Assembly (NCBI RefSeq): GCF_027942865.1
Contig: NC_134511.1
Coordinates: forward strand, 220,392 to 284,391
DNA: 64,000 nt
Direction of reading: 5' to 3'
DNA from: Odontesthes bonariensis
Lineage: Eukaryota > Chordata > Actinopteri > Atheriniformes > Atherinopsidae
Shown here: piece after piece, positions 1 to 9,719 of the stretch
Numbering within the stretch: the first letter of the stretch is position 1
Layout of the letters: each line of letters opens with the position of its first letter
The notes under the pieces: model-generated
What the model saw: only the letters and a program-made list of their open reading frames with translations
Databases searched by the model: none
What the model was told of the DNA's origin: nothing
Program-made: the position numbers and the translations under genes

Positions 1-3000
1 TTGTTCTATAAGTGGTGATGATGATGGGGGGCGGGGCCAGCTTGTTCCATCAGTGATGATGATGATGGGGGGTGGGGCCAGCTTGTTCTATCAGTGATGA
101 TGATGATGGGGGGCGGGGCCAGCTTGTTCCATCAGTGATGATGATGATGGGGGGCGGGGCCAGCTTGTTCCATCAGTGGTGATGATGATGGGGGGCGGGG
201 CCAGCTTGTTCCATCAGTGATGATGATGATGGGGGGTGGGGCCAGCTTGTTCTATAAGTGGTGATGATGATGGGGGGTGGGGCCAGCTTGTTCCATCAGT
301 AGTGATGATGATGGGGGCGGGGCCAGCTTGTTCCATCAGTGGTGATGATGATGGGGGGCGGGGCCAGCTTGTTCTATAAGTGGTGATGATGATGGGGGGT
401 GGGGCCAGCTTGTTCTATAAGTGGTGATGATGATGGGGGGTGGGGCCAGCTTGTTCCATCAGTGATGATGATGATGGGGGGCGGGGCCAGCTTGTTCCAT
501 CAGTGGTGATGATGGGGGTGGGGCCAGCTTTTTCCATCAGTGGTGATGATGATGGGGGGCGGGGCCAGCTTGTTCTATAAGTGGTGATGATGATGGGGGG
601 TGGGGCCAGCTTGTTCTATAAGTGGTGATGATGATGGGGGGTGGGGCCAGCTTGTTCCATCAGTGGTGATGATGATGGGGGGCGGGGCCAGCTTGTTCCA
701 TCAGTGATGATGATGATGGGGGGTGGGGCCAGCTTGTTCTATAAGTGGTGATGATGATGGGGGGTGGGGCCAGCTTGTTCCATCAGTAGTGATGATGATG
801 GGGGCGGGGCCAGCTTGTTCCATCAGTGGTGATGATGATGGGGGGCGGGGCCAGCTTGTTCTATAAGTGGTGATGATGATGGGGGGCGGGGCCAGCTTGT
901 TCTATCAGTGGTGATGATGATGGGGGGCGGGGCCAGCTTGTTCTATAAGTGGTGATGATGATGGGGGGTGGGGCCAGCTTGTTCCATCAGTGGTGATGAT
1001 GATGGGGGGCGGGGCCAGCTTGTTCCATCAGTGATGATGATGATGGGGGGTGGGGCCAGCTTGTTCCATCAGTGGTGATGATGATGGGGGGTGGGGCCAG
1101 CTTGTTCCATCAGTGGTGATGATGATGGGGGGCGGGGCCAGCTTGTTCTATAAGTGGTGATGATGATGGGGGGCGGGGCCAGCTTGTTCTATCAGTGGTG
1201 ATGATGATGGGGGGCGGGGCCAGCTTGTTCTATAAGTGGTGATGATGATGGGGGGTGGGGCCAGCTTGTTCCATCAGTGGTGATGATGATGGGGGGTGGG
1301 GCCAGCTTGTTCTATAAGTGGTGATGATGATGGGGGGTGGGGCCAGCTTGTTCTATAAGTGGTGATGATGATGGGGGGTGGGGCCAGCTTGTTCCATCAG
1401 TGATGATGATGATGGGGGGCGGGGCCAGCTTGTTCCATCAGTGATGATGATGATGGGGGGTGGGGCCAGCTTGTTCTATAAGTGGTGATGATGATGGGGG
1501 GTGGGGCCAGCTTGTTCTATAAGTGGTGATGATGATGGGGGCGGGGCCAGCTTGTTCTATAAGTGGTGATGATGATGGGGGCGGGGCCAGCTTGTTCTAT
1601 CAGTGGTGATGATGATGGGGGGTGGGGCCAGCTTGTTCCATCAGTGGTGATGATGATGGGGGCGGGGCCAGCTTGTTCCATCAGTGATGATGATGATGGG
1701 GGGCGGGGCCAGCTTGTTCTATAAGTGGTGATGATGATGGGGGGTGGGGCCAGCTTGTTCTATCAGTGGTGATGATGATGGGGGCGGGGCCATATTCTTC
1801 TATCAGTGGTGATGATGATGGGGGGCGGGGCCAGCTTGTTCTATCAGTGGTGATGATGATGGGGGCGGGGCCAGCTTGTTCCATCAGTGGTGATGATGAT
1901 GGGGGCGGGGCCAGCTTGTTCTATCAGTGGTGATGATGATGGGGGCGGGGCCAGCTTGTTTTATCAGTGGTGATGATGATGGGGGGTGGGGCCAGCTTGT
2001 TCTATAAGTGGTGATGATGATGGGGGGCGGGGCCAGCTTATTCTATCAGTGGTGATGATGATGGGGGCGGGGCCAGCTTGTTCTATCAGTGGTGATGATG
2101 ATGGGGGGTGGGGCTAGCTTGTTCTATCAGTGGTGATGATGATGGGGGGTGGGGCCAGCTTGTTCTATCAGTGGTGATGATGATGGGGGCGGGGCCAGCT
2201 TGTTCTATCAGTGGTGATGATGATGGGGGCGGGGCCAGCTTGTTCTATCAGTGGTGATGATGATGGGGGGTGGGGCCAGCTTGTTCTATAAGTGGTGATG
2301 ATGATGGGGGGTGGGGCCAGCTTTTTCCATCAGTGGTGATGATGATGGGGGGCGGGGCCAGCTTGTTCCATCAGTGGTGATGATGATGGGGGCGGGGCCA
2401 GCTTTTTCCATCAGTGTTGATGATGATGGGGGGCGGGGCCAGCTTGTTCTATCAGTGGTGATGATGATGGATGCGGGGCCAGCTTGTTCTATCAGTGGTG
2501 ATGATGATGGGGGCGGGGCCAGCCTGTTCCATCAGTGGTGATGATGATGGGGGGCGGGGCCAGCTGGTTCTATCAGTGGTGATGATGATGGGGGCGGGGC
2601 CAGCTTGTTCCATCAGTGATGATGATGATGGGGGGCGGGGCCAGCTTGTTCTATCAGTGGTGATGATGATGGGGGCGGGGCCAGCTTGTTCTATTAGTGG
2701 TGATGATGATGGGGGCGGGGCCATATTCTTCTATCAGTGGTGATGATGATGGGGGGCGGGGCCAGCTTGTTCTATCAGTGGTGATGATGATGGGGGCGGG
2801 GCCAGCTTGTTCCATCAGTGGTGATGATGATGGGGGCGGGGCCAGCTTGTTCTATCAGTGGTGATGATGATGGGGGCGGGGCCAGCTTGTTCTATCAGTG
2901 GTGATGATGATGGGGGCGGGGCCAGCTTGTTTTATCAGTGGTGATGATGATGGGGGCGGGGCCAGCTTGTTCTATAAGTGGTGATGATGATGGGGGGTGG

Positions 3001-4632
3001 GGCCAGCTTGTTCTATAAGTGGTGATGATGATGGGGGGCGGGGCCAGCTTATTCTATCAGTGGTGATGATGATGGGGGCGGGGCCAGCTTGTTCTATCAG
3101 TGGTGATGATGATGGGGGGTGGGGCTAGCTTGTTCTATCAGTGGTGATGATGATGGGGGGTGGGGCCAGCTTGTTCTATCAGTGGTGATGATGATGGGGG
3201 CGGGGCCAGCTTGTTCTATAAGTGGTGATGATGATGGGGGCGGGGCCAGCTTGTTCTATCAGTGGTGATGATGATGGGGGGTGGGGCCAGCTTGTTCTAT
3301 CAGTGGTGATGATGATGGGGGGTGGGGCCAGCTTATTCTATCAGTGGTGATGATGATGGGGGCGGGGCCAGCTTGTTCTATAAGTGGTGATGATGATGGG
3401 GGGCGGGGCTAGCTTGTTCTATCAGTGGTGATGATGATGGGGGGTGGGGCCAGCTTGTTCTATCAGTGGTGATGATGATGGGGGTGGGGCCAGCTTGTTC
3501 TATAAGTGGTGATGATGATGGGGGGTGGGGCCAGCTTTTTCCATCAGTGGTGATGATGATGGGGGGCGGGGCCAGCTTGTTCCATCAGTGGTGATGATGA
3601 TGGGGGTGGGGCCAGCTTGTTCTATAAGTGGTGATGATGATGGGGGGCGGGGCCAGCTTTTTCCATCAGTGTTGATGATGATGGGGGGCGGGGCCAGCTT
3701 GTTCTATCAGTGGTGATGATGATGGATGCGGGGCCAGCTTGTTCTATCAGTGGTGATGATGATGGGGGGCGGGGCCAGCCTGTTCCATCAGTGGTGATGA
3801 TGATGGGAGGCGGGGCCAGCTGGTTCTATCAGTGGTGATGATGATGGGGGGCGGGGCCAGCCTGTTCCATCAGTGGTGATGATGATGGGGGGCGGGGCCA
3901 GCTGGTTCTATCAGTGGTGATGATGATGGGGGGTGGGGCCAGCTTGTTCTATCAGTGGTGATGATGATGGGGGGCGGGGCCAGCTTGTTCTATCAGTGGT
4001 GATGATGATGGGGGGCGGGGCTAGCTTGTTCTATCAGTGGTGATGATGATGGGGGGCGGGGCTAGCTTGTTCTATCAGTGGTGATGATGATGGGGGCGGG
4101 GCCAGCTTGTTCTATCAGTGGTGATGATGATGGATGCGGGGCCAGCTTGTTCTATCAGTGGTGATGATGATGGGGGGCGGGGCCAGCCTGTTCCATCAGT
4201 GGTGATGATGATGGGGGGCGGGGCCAGCTGGTTCTATCAGTGGTGATGATGATGGGGGGCGGGGCCAGCCTGTTCCATCAGTGGTGATGATGATGGGGGG
4301 CGGGGCCAGCTGGTTCTATCAGTGGTGATGATGATGGGGGCGGGGCCAGCTTGTTCTATCAGTGGTGATGATGATCGGGGGCGGGGCCAGCTGGTTCTAT
4401 CAGTTGTGATGATGATGGGGGCGGGGCCAGCTTGTTCTATCAGTGGTGATGATTATGGAGGCGGGGCCAGCTTGTTCTATAAGTGGTGATGATGGGGGGC
4501 GGGGCCAGCTGGTTCTATCAGTTGTGATGATGATGGGGGCGGGGCCAGCTGGTTCTATCAGTTGTGATGATGATGGGGGCGGGGCCAGCTGGTTCTATCA
4601 GTTGTGATGATGATGGGGGGCGGGGCCAGCTG
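1..4632. repeat. Large minisatellite, about 40-bp unit, at the left edge
   Basis: A nearly uninterrupted array of a 40-41 bp unit. Each unit holds a G-rich core (GGGGGCGGGGCCAGC), then TTGTTCTATCAGTGG or a variant (TTCCATCAGT, TTCTATAAGT), then a short TGATGATGAT run. Well over 100 copies are present and the array continues off the left edge. On the minus strand it abuts the last exon of the GoLoco gene and supplies its final codons. No TTTATT (AATAAA on the minus strand) is visible inside it. The open frames in it (PAGPAP/HHHH and DDDGG types) are repeat artefacts. Confidence 0.97.
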
Positions 4633-4810
4633 GTTCTGAGTCCTGTTTGTCCTCGCCGTGTCTCAGCAGCATCGCGGCTCTCTGCTCATCCATCCTCCTG
4701 GACTGGACCCTCTGGACCAGGCTGAAGAAGTCCTCCTGACCCTCAGGATCCAGACAGGCCACATCATCCAGATCAGGAAGGAAACACCTCTGATCCTCCA
4801 TCCTGTCGGA
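4598..4810 (-). CDS. GoLoco gene, terminal exon
   Basis: The acceptor TTTCTGTCTTCAG precedes SDRMEDQRC, which completes motif 2. Then come PDLDDVACLDPEGQ and GoLoco motif 3. Codons after HGEDKQDS are EPAGPAPHHHHN then TGA, an exact reading of the 40-bp minisatellite unit. 71 codons including the stop. Confidence 0.85.
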   Translation of the reverse strand, partial: SDRMEDQRCFLPDLDDVACLDPEGQEDFFSLVQRVQSRRMDEQRAAMLLRHGEDKQDSEPAGPAPHHHHN

Positions 4811-5589
4811 CTGAAGACAGAAAAACCCGTGAGGAGGAGGAGTCTCCTGGCCCACCTGTTTCTACCTTTTCTTTTTGGACTCTAAGAGTCCAGGCGCCCT
4901 CTGCACCTGCGCAGGTACTCTAAAGCCTCGTTTCCACTGTCAGAATGGTACGGGTGGGTACCGGACTGAACCGACCCGTACCAGACTGCAGAGTGGAAAC
5001 ATATTACCGCAGACTCCACCCTCTAGGTCAGGTTTGGGTTCTGGGTTTTAGGTTCTGGAGCCGGTCGGTGAGCAGGTACCTGGTAGTGAATGAGCATGTA
5101 GTAGAAGTCCAGACTTGGCACCGGGGTCTGATCCGGACTGCAGGCCCCGCAGAAGGCAGCCTGTCCCGGGTCAGGCAGCAGGCTGAGGCTGGCTCTCTGG
5201 TCCTCCAGCCTCTGACACTGAGACTCCAGAATCAGGTCCAGCAGGGCCTCCGGTTCCTCCGGTTCCTCCGGTTCCTCCGGTTCCTCCTTCTGGCTGCCGT
5301 GGAGCTACAGGGACAACAGGTGGGTCATTAGAGCCTCGAACGGCAGGTTCAAAGAGCCCTGAAGGAGGATCTGCCCTCCGTCTGTATCTGTGAAACTGTC
5401 ACAGCGTGGGGGGGGGGGGGGGGGGGGGGGGTTAAAGTGCCGTGGCAACAGGAAGTGGACAGAAGGACGGTTTCCCAGGATGCATCACAGAGCCTCAGAC
5501 ACTACCACAGGGGCTGTGTTCGAAACCGCCTGCTACATACTACATACTGCGTACTGCATACTTACATACATACTGTATACTGCATACTA

Positions 5590-5625
<36 letters not shown>

Positions 5626-7029
5626 GTACTGCATACTTACATACTACATACTGCATACTTACATACTACATACTACATACTACATACTGCATACTACATA
5701 CTGCATGCAACACACTACATACTGCATACTACATACTGCATACTACATACTACATACTTCCATACTGCATACTTACATACTACATACTGCATACTTACAT
5801 ACTACCTACTACATACTACATACTGCATACTACATACTGCATACTTACATACTACCTACTACATACTACATACTGCATACTACATACTGTATACTGCATA
5901 CTGCATACTGCATACTACATACTGCGTACTGCATACTTACATACTACATACTGCATACTTACATACTACATACTACATACTACATACTGCATACTACATA
6001 CTGCATGCAACACACTACATACTGCATACTACATACTGCATACTACATACTACATACTTCCATACTGCATACTGCATACTACATACTTCCATACTTCATA
6101 CTGCATACTCATCGATCAGACAGTATTCAGAGCGTTTACCCACAATGCATTTCGCTCCTGCCCGAGCCTAAATCAGCCGGCCTGAAGCTGATTTCTCTTA
6201 AGCTCTAAACTCTGTAAACTTTAGCAACATATGAAACATTTTCAGGTGAGAAAGTAGTCGTTTAGAGCCCCAACGTGTTGAAAACCTGACAAAATACCGT
6301 CTGTTTACAATTTTGTTCCCACGAATTCGGCGCTACTAAAGCTAGCCGCAGTGAGCAACGCACTTCCGGTTATTTTCACAAAATAAAATACCCGTTGCCT
6401 TTTATCATAGGGAAAGCCATTACGTGCTGTTGTTTTGAAAACAGGAAGTGAACCTACCCTCGTTGTAGCTAGCTTGAAACTGCCGTTTTGACAGGAAATG
6501 ACGATCGGCGACGTCACGTTACGTTGCATCTTGGGTAGTTTGAGTATGAGTAGTAACTTCATGATGCATACCCAACATTTAGGAGAATCTAGTATGCATC
6601 CGGGAACTTAAAAAAGTTAAAGTTAGTAGGAGTAGTAGGAGAAGTAGGCGGTTTCGAACACAGCCAAGGTCTACACCTGCAGCTGAAGGTTACCTTGTTC
6701 TTTGAGGTGGGGGTTCTGGTCCTGGACCTCAGGGCGGTGCCGAGGCTCAGACCCCTGGGTCTTCTGGATCCAGATCTGCCTTCAGGACCGGAACCATCTG
6801 CAGACATGATGTGGCCTCCGAGAGTCTGGAGGGTCCTGAGGGGTGAGGTGGAAACTGAACTGAGGGGTACCGGGCTGGTGTTACTACGACCCCGGGCATT
6901 GGGTTCCGGTCTGTAATGGGCATTTTGTGGAGAGGTTGGAGGGTGTTTGGGTTCTTCCCCCCCGAGCCTCTTAATGGGGGGACCGGGTGAGGAAAGGGAG
7001 GACGAACCGCACGGGTTTAGGTCAGCCAT
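4598..7029 (-). CDS. GoLoco-motif G-protein signalling modulator (GPSM1/GPSM3-like), three exons
   Basis: Joined coding exons 7029-6694, 5304-5080 and 4810-4598 give 257 aa, with all junctions in phase 0. Three GoLoco motifs are visible. Motif 1 is LLDLILESQCQRLEDQRASL in exon 2. Motif 2 is split across the exon 2/3 junction (FYYMLIHYQ then SDRMEDQRC). Motif 3 is FFSLVQRVQSRRMDEQRAAM in exon 3. Each keeps the D/E-Q-R triad whose Arg contacts bound nucleotide in Galpha-i/GoLoco complexes, so a guanine-nucleotide dissociation inhibitor role for Galpha-i/o is expected. Motifs 2 and 3 look most like the last two of GPSM1. The short protein with a disordered N-terminus and no TPR domain resembles GPSM3 or a short GPSM1 form. 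The last residues (EPAGPAPHHHHN) come from the flanking minisatellite. The paralogue and the true first exon are uncertain. Confidence 0.82.
4926..5000. mobile_element. Short MITE copy (CGTTTCCACT...AGTGGAAAC family)
   Basis: CCTCGTTTCCACT on the left and AGAGTGGAAAC on the right flank a core of GGTACGGGTGGGTACC / GAACCGACCCGTACC. The same termini and core words flank the long array at 34010-34632, so this looks like a short member of that family. It lies in the last intron of the GoLoco gene. No target duplication was identified. Confidence 0.55.
5080..5304 (-). CDS. GoLoco gene, exon 2
   Basis: The acceptor is TTGTCCCTGTAG|CTCC and the donor CTACCAG|GTACCTG; 225 bp, 75 codons, phase 0/0. 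It begins LHGSQK, then four EEP repeats, GoLoco motif 1, a linker (PDPGQAAFCGACSPD) and the first half of GoLoco motif 2. Confidence 0.85.
5409..5432. repeat. Poly(G) tract
   Basis: An uninterrupted run of more than 20 G on the plus strand, in GoLoco-gene intron 1. Assembly length is probably unreliable. Confidence 0.9.
5512..6665. mobile_element. TIR element with internal TACTGCATAC-type array, copy 1
   Basis: The inverted termini are GGCTGTGTTCGAAACCGCCT and its complement (AGGCGGTTTCGAACACAGCC). The left half is a tandem array of CATACTGCATACTACATACT words. The right half is a unique module of about 540 bp. The same module and termini recur inverted at 57404-59802, and a lone right end is at 18757-18790. 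No convincing target duplication (flanks AGG/AAG). Overlapping frames reading YILHTAYC are artefacts. Confidence 0.88.
6694..7029 (-). CDS. GoLoco gene, exon 1 (candidate start exon)
   Basis: ATG at 7029 lies in a good context (ATCATGG), followed by 112 codons of Ser/Pro/Arg-rich, probably disordered sequence (MADLNPCGSSSLSSPGPP...). The donor AACAAG|GTAACC ends the exon at 6694. A possible acceptor (CCGTCCTCAG) sits 7 nt upstream of the ATG, so a 5' UTR exon may precede it. A TIR element starts about 28 bp past the donor. The link to the downstream exons rests on phase and order, not on recognised homology. Confidence 0.6.
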
Positions 7030-7149
7030 GATGGTGCTGAGGACGGTGATGTCATCAGGAGGCTACACCTGGACACACTGAAGACACAGATAGACAGGTA
7101 AATCCCTCAATCACACCTGGATCACATCTGAATCACGAACCCTAACCTG

Positions 7150-7445
7150 GCTGCAGGACCAGCTCTGACAGCTTTAAGACTATCCGGGCAGACAGAGACT
7201 GCAGACAGAGCGCTAACAGGAAAGGAGGAGGATCACAGAGCTGGTTAACAACAGATGCTGTAATCCTGGACCTGGCTGCAGGAACAGCTCTAACAGCTCT
7301 CTGCTCAGCTGTAAGACTATCCGGGCAGACAGAGACTGCAGACAGAGCGGTAACAGGAAAGGAGGAGGATCACAGAGCTGGTTAACAACAGATGCTGTAA
7401 TCTTGGACCTGGAGTCTCTGCAGCCCAGATGTTGAACTGCTGGCT
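7150..7445. repeat. About 134-bp dispersed tandem repeat, two copies
   Basis: The segment ACTATCCGGGCAGACAGAGA...GGAGGATCACAGAGCTGG repeats at about 7180 and 7315 with the same order of words, and a third location exists at 33072-33245. It resembles a degraded retroelement fragment but I cannot name it. No coding exon is visible between 7030 and 7600. Confidence 0.75.
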
Positions 7446-7599
7446 GTGAGCTTCTGTCCATGTTGTCTGCTGAGAGATTTCACCTGAGCTACCTGCTGAC
7501 GCTGTGTGTGACATCATCAGCTAACCTGTTGCTAAGCTACAGAAACAACATCCCAACCCACTGATGGAGACCTCTGAAGGTTTCTGCATGCTTGTCAGC

Positions 7600-7700
7600 T
7601 GGTTTTATTTTGTTATCTGTACCAGGTGATCTTTGATAATAATTAATTCTGCAGGGATGTAATTTACCTTCAGGGATTAATAAAGATTTATTGAACTGAA
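7600..7700 (+). mobile_element. LINE/SINE 3' tail-like fragment
   Basis: AGGGATTAATAAAGATTTATTGAACTGAA-type sequence resembles the 3' end of fish non-LTR elements. The rest of 7450-8270 shows only low-complexity CT-rich sequence (8087-8125) and nothing I can assign. Confidence 0.35.
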
Positions 7701-8273
7701 ATACTTTAAATGTAACTTTACAGAAGTGTTCTGGTTCTGGTTGGGGGTCTCCACAAAGAGAAGCCCCTCAGCTGTGCTTCCAGTGAGCAGAAGTAGGTCA
7801 GCAGCATCACATTTACAGAACAAAGAGCCGCACACATGAATGCATCACTGACCTTTGGATCCCCCTGGTGGCCGTCAGAGGGAACAACAACAAGCAACAA
7901 CACAAACCTGCACAAACTTTTTTAAAAACTTTTAAAAAAATGTACATTTACATTTTAAGTTTGACTTACAGTTCAGAGCAGAGCTGAGGATCAAACCTCC
8001 TTCCACAGAAACTTAGTTTTACAGAGAATAAGACTCTGAACGATCAAAGTTCCTCCAACGTTTCGTCCTCCGGGCTCACGCTCCTCTTCCTCCTCTTCCT
8101 CCTCTTCCTCCTTTTCTTCTGTTTTCTCCCGTTTCTCGACCTCTGCGTTGCCTCGTTCCTCCATCAGCTGAAATCTGCCCACCGACGCTCAGTAACACCG
8201 ACACAATGAACGAGGGGTCCCCCCAGCTTACATCACGGTTTCTACGGAAACCAAAGAGAGGCTTCCAAATCCT

Positions 8274-8425
8274 GCACACACAGACGTGCACACACACACA
8301 GACGTGCACACACACACAGACGTGCACACACACACAGATGCACACACACAGATGCACACACACACACACAGACGTGCACACACACAGACGTGCACACACA
8401 CACAGACGAGCACACACACACATTC
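8274..8425. repeat. ACACACAGACGTGC minisatellite
   Basis: Short units of (CA)n interrupted by GACGTG or GATG. The open frames (HTHTQTC / CVCVCVHV) are repeat artefacts. Confidence 0.9.
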
Positions 8426-8537
8426 CTGCTCCTTTCATCTGTGGGCCTCTAATCACTCGGCACATTGAAAGTTTGGGACCGTTCACCAGCAACTTTTATC
8501 AAGAAATCTGCTGTTCTGAATCAAAATGTGCAAACAC

Positions 8538-9140
8538 ACATGGGTTAGAGGGTTAGAGGGTTAGGGGTTAGGGTAACCCTAGGTTAGGGTTAGGGGTAAG
8601 GGTAACCCTAGGTTAGGGTTAGGGGTAAGGGTAACCCTAGGTTAGGGTTAGGGGTTAGGGTAACCCTAGGTTAGGGTTAGGGGTTAGGGTAACCCTAGGT
8701 TAGGGTTAGGGTTAGGGTAACCCTAGGTTAGGGTTAGGGGTACGGATAACCCTAGGTTAGGGTTGGGGGTTAGGGTAATCCTAGGTTAGGGTTGGGGGTT
8801 AGGGTAATCCTAGGTTAGGGTTAGGGGTTAGGGTAACCCTATGTTAGGGTTGGGGTAAGGGTAACCCTAGGTTAGGGTTGGGGTAAGGGTAACCCTAGGT
8901 TAGGGTTAGGGGTAAGGATAACCCTAGGTTAGGGTTAGGGTAAGGGTAACCCCAGGTTAGGGTTGGGGTAAGGGTAACCCTAGGTTAGGGTTAGGGGTAA
9001 GGATAACCCTAGGTTAGGGTTGGGGTAAGGGTAACCCTAGGTTAGGGTTAGGGGTAAGGGTAACCCTAGGTTAGGGTTAGGGTTAGGGTAATCCTAGGTT
9101 AGGGGTAAGGGTAATCCTAGGTTAGGGTTAGGGGTTAGCA
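8538..9140. repeat. Interstitial telomere-like array with alternating strand polarity
   Basis: The unit is about 29-36 bp: TTAGGG-type words (GGTTAGGGTTAGGGG) followed by GGTAACCCTAGG, so each unit carries the telomere motif on one strand and then its complement. Copies vary (TAAGGG, ATCCTA). Not coding. Confidence 0.9.
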
Positions 9141-9511
9141 GTAACAAACCAGTTTAACCACCATTCAACAAACCAGCCGTTTGAACGAGGCCTCACACAG
9201 CACCAGGTGTCACTGTGATGATGTCACACTGTGAGCTCCTGGCTCAAAACAGACGTTACCATAGCAACAGCTGCCGCCACCTGATGCTGCTGTCAATCAT
9301 CAAACAATCAGACATCACCACTGTGAGGATAGATGATACAGATTTCTACATATCTGGTAAAAGCTCACAGGCTGAAATCCTAAACAGAAGTCATTAAAAG
9401 AGCTGATCTCATATGAGGCAGAAGCTGTTGAGCACAGTAAGGATATTTGAACCACCAGCAGCAGCTGAATGTAATTCCAAATAGTAACCAGCTTTATGTC
9501 ATTTTCTCATG

Positions 9512-9597
<86 letters not shown>

Positions 9598-9621
9598 AAG
9601 ATAGATAGATAGATAGATAGA
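9512..9621. repeat. (GATA)n microsatellite next to ak5-like exon 1
   Basis: About 27 GATA units with one interruption, ending 8 bp before an acceptor-like TTTTTCAG at 9622-9629. It lies directly upstream of the ak5-like start codon. Confidence 0.97.
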
Positions 9622-9659
9622 TTTTTCAGGATCCTGTCGGAGAAGTGAAGAAGACGAGG

Positions 9660-9719
9660 ATGAGTGGCAGAGAGATGAAGGAGTACCTGTCTCGCCATCG
9701 CGTCGGACAACTGCTGGAG
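9660..9719 (+). CDS. ak5l: ak5-like exon 1
   Basis: [20 protein letters not shown], then donor GAG|GTGAGA. It aligns with the first 20 residues of AK5 (KEYL...QLFE pattern). The exon may extend 5' to 9630, after an acceptor-like TTTTTCAG, which would make it exon 2 of the transcript. Confidence 0.8.

Noticed and set aside
1..4632. CRISPR-like regular spacing
   Set aside because: Units are contiguous and near-identical with no unique spacers; a vertebrate minisatellite.
6305..6562. 85-codon minus-strand ORF
   Set aside because: Lies in the unique module of the TIR element. The same sequence in the second copy shows no sign of coding constraint.
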